DNA of 64,000 bases from a bacterium. Lineage in GTDB: Bacteria > Bacteroidota > Ignavibacteria > Kapaibacteriales > UBA2268. This document shows, piece after piece, positions 63,034 through 64,000 of this stretch. The stretch spans positions 1 through 64,000 of the forward strand of contig JANJTB010000007.1 of assembly GCA_024711295.1 (NCBI GenBank). Reading direction: 5' to 3'. The notes under the pieces are model-generated. The model had not been told where the DNA came from. It was given only the letters and a program-made list of their open reading frames with translations, and did not search any database. Each line of letters begins with the position of its first letter. The first letter of the stretch is position 1. The position numbers and the translations under genes are program-made.

Positions 63034-64000
63034 TATATTTTCACCTCTAATTTATCCTGAACCGATTTAGGTAATTTTATTTTATAGAGTTTAAGAAGCT
63101 CTTTGTTAATTTCCAATTTTTCAGGGATAAAGTCAATAATTGGGATTTCTTTGATATTATTTCCTGAAAAAACTTTCTCAGACTGCTTGCCTACTTCCGT
63201 ACCGACTTGGTGATAGTCAGCTCCAAGTGAGGCAAAAGCACCATTTTTAACATCTCCGAAAGTATTTGTAAAATATGGGATTTTATTTGACTTAAGTACA
63301 TTTGCAATTTGGGGTGAAGCTAATACTACGGTGTTATCGCCTGATGTAAAAAACAAATCAATCTTCTTTTCGAGTAATGATTTTAATCCATCTTGGATAT
63401 CGCTGATTGAAGTAACATTTTGCTCAATGAGTTCAAAATTATACTTCTTTGATGCAGCTCTGGCTTTTTCAGTACAAATTTGTGAGCATGCCTCTGATGA
63501 ATTCCAAAGAATACCTATTCTTTTTGCAGCAGGGAATATGTCTCGCATTAGTTTAATGCTTGACTCTACAGGCTGCAAAGTAGCTACACCTGTTATGTTT
63601 GCCCTATGATTAGTTGGAGATTCTGCAATGCCTAATACATAAGGACTTGTAACTGCTCCGAAAATATGAGGTATTTTATCATTAAAGCCTGCTACTGTTT
63701 GCAATGCAGGTGTAGAAGCTGTTATGATATAATCATATTGCTTTCTGATTATGTCTTTGGTGATTATCTGAGCATTCGAAAAGTCACCCTGTGCATTGTA
63801 ATAGTCTAATTTGAGATTGTATTTACTCAGGATATTATTTTCTTTGAAGTAGTTCAAAATCCCATCTTTTGTTTCGATAAGTAAGACATTCTCGTTAAAC
63901 AGCAGAATGGCAACAGTTTTTTGCTTTTCAACAGGTTTGGGCTTATCAGCACTATTACTATCAAGTCGTATAACTTTGTCGGCTTTGTTTAGTAGATTAT
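63033..64000 (-). CDS. ABC transporter substrate-binding domain (COG2984-like), cut by the window edge
   Basis: The frame stays open to the right edge, so this is a partial gene. The residues after TVAILLFNEN match the periplasmic-binding-protein fold of COG2984 proteins: STPALQTVAGF, GVATLQPVESSIKLMRDIFP, GILWNSSEACSQ and ASLGADYHQVG. The sequence before this domain lacks a signal peptide and runs through a polar linker with KPKPVEKQK, so the domain may be fused to an upstream membrane domain. A TTG at 63857 is inside the fold and is not the true start. Confidence 0.75.
   Translation of the reverse strand, partial: NLLNKADKVIRLDSNSADKPKPVEKQKTVAILLFNENVLLIETKDGILNYFKENNILSKYNLKLDYYNAQGDFSNAQIITKDIIRKQYDYIITASTPALQTVAGFNDKIPHIFGAVTSPYVLGIAESPTNHRANITGVATLQPVESSIKLMRDIFPAAKRIGILWNSSEACSQICTEKARAASKKYNFELIEQNVTSISDIQDGLKSLLEKKIDLFFTSGDNTVVLASPQIANVLKSNKIPYFTNTFGDVKNGAFASLGADYHQVGTEVGKQSEKVFSGNNIKEIPIIDFIPEKLEINKELLKLYKIKLPKSVQDKLEVKI

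Overview
The window looks like chromosomal DNA of an AT-rich member of the Bacteroidota/Chlorobiota group. The evidence is a PorX-type regulator, several proteins with type IX secretion (T9SS) C-terminal sorting domains, TAnnTTTG-like promoter boxes, an NrfHA nitrite reductase and a separate pyrB/pyrI pair. The mix of features recalls Ignavibacteria or Ca. Kapabacteria, but the exact taxon is inference. No rRNA, tRNA or CRISPR array was seen.

Bases 1 to about 7370 are a very AT-rich integrated element. All its genes lie on the minus strand: a tyrosine recombinase, a 74-aa gene trapped between two 67-bp direct repeats, two unknown helical proteins, an excisionase-like HTH protein, a primase-polymerase-like protein, a RepA-like ATPase, a coiled-coil protein, a 68-aa protein and two possible micro-genes. 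A 68-bp tandem repeat lies at the left edge. The element abuts a host outer-membrane protein gene that has lost its N-terminus. The G and C bases of the element are concentrated in a few recurring words such as GATTCCAGAGC.

Bases 8.2-11.2 kb hold trmB, an MscS channel and a DUF389 membrane protein. Bases 11.3-20.0 kb are a four-gene minus-strand operon of three multi-PAS histidine kinases and a MEDS sensor protein. Next come a DegT-type sugar aminotransferase, then a carboxyltransferase / biotin carrier / NDP-forming acyl-CoA synthetase operon (propionate or methylmalonyl-CoA metabolism). nrfHA (nitrite to ammonium), small lipoproteins, a Gfo/Idh/MocA oxidoreductase and a T9SS-sorted propeller protein follow. 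The 33-38 kb part has pyrBI, a DUF2490 protein, an ATP-cone/Mrr-nuclease fusion, and an operon of two UmuD-like proteins plus RtcB RNA ligase.

Bases 38-48 kb carry an ABC-F ATPase, a lysine-tailed pyruvate phosphate dikinase, an ECF sigma factor with a membrane partner that ends in a T9SS-like domain, and a WD40-like T9SS protein. A fragment of another sigma factor follows. Bases 48.6-58.6 kb carry a DHFR-like reductase, an enoyl-CoA hydratase/PIN operon, envelope genes (glycosyltransferase, HAD phosphatase, DedA, CdsA), a TPR histidine kinase and a TPR protein. The window ends with hutI, a DUF3127 protein, porX and an ABC transporter cut by the right edge.

The two strongest leads are these. 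(1) The UmuD-like pair at 37.2-38.1 kb: one protein keeps the Ser-Lys dyad but has no Ala/Cys-Gly cleavage site, while the other keeps the site but has Asn for Ser, so they look like a dedicated protease and its substrate. (2) The integrase 3' end is duplicated around a one-gene, GC-richer insert, and each copy holds an 8-bp inverted repeat around a 9-bp spacer, as expected of a recombinase core site.
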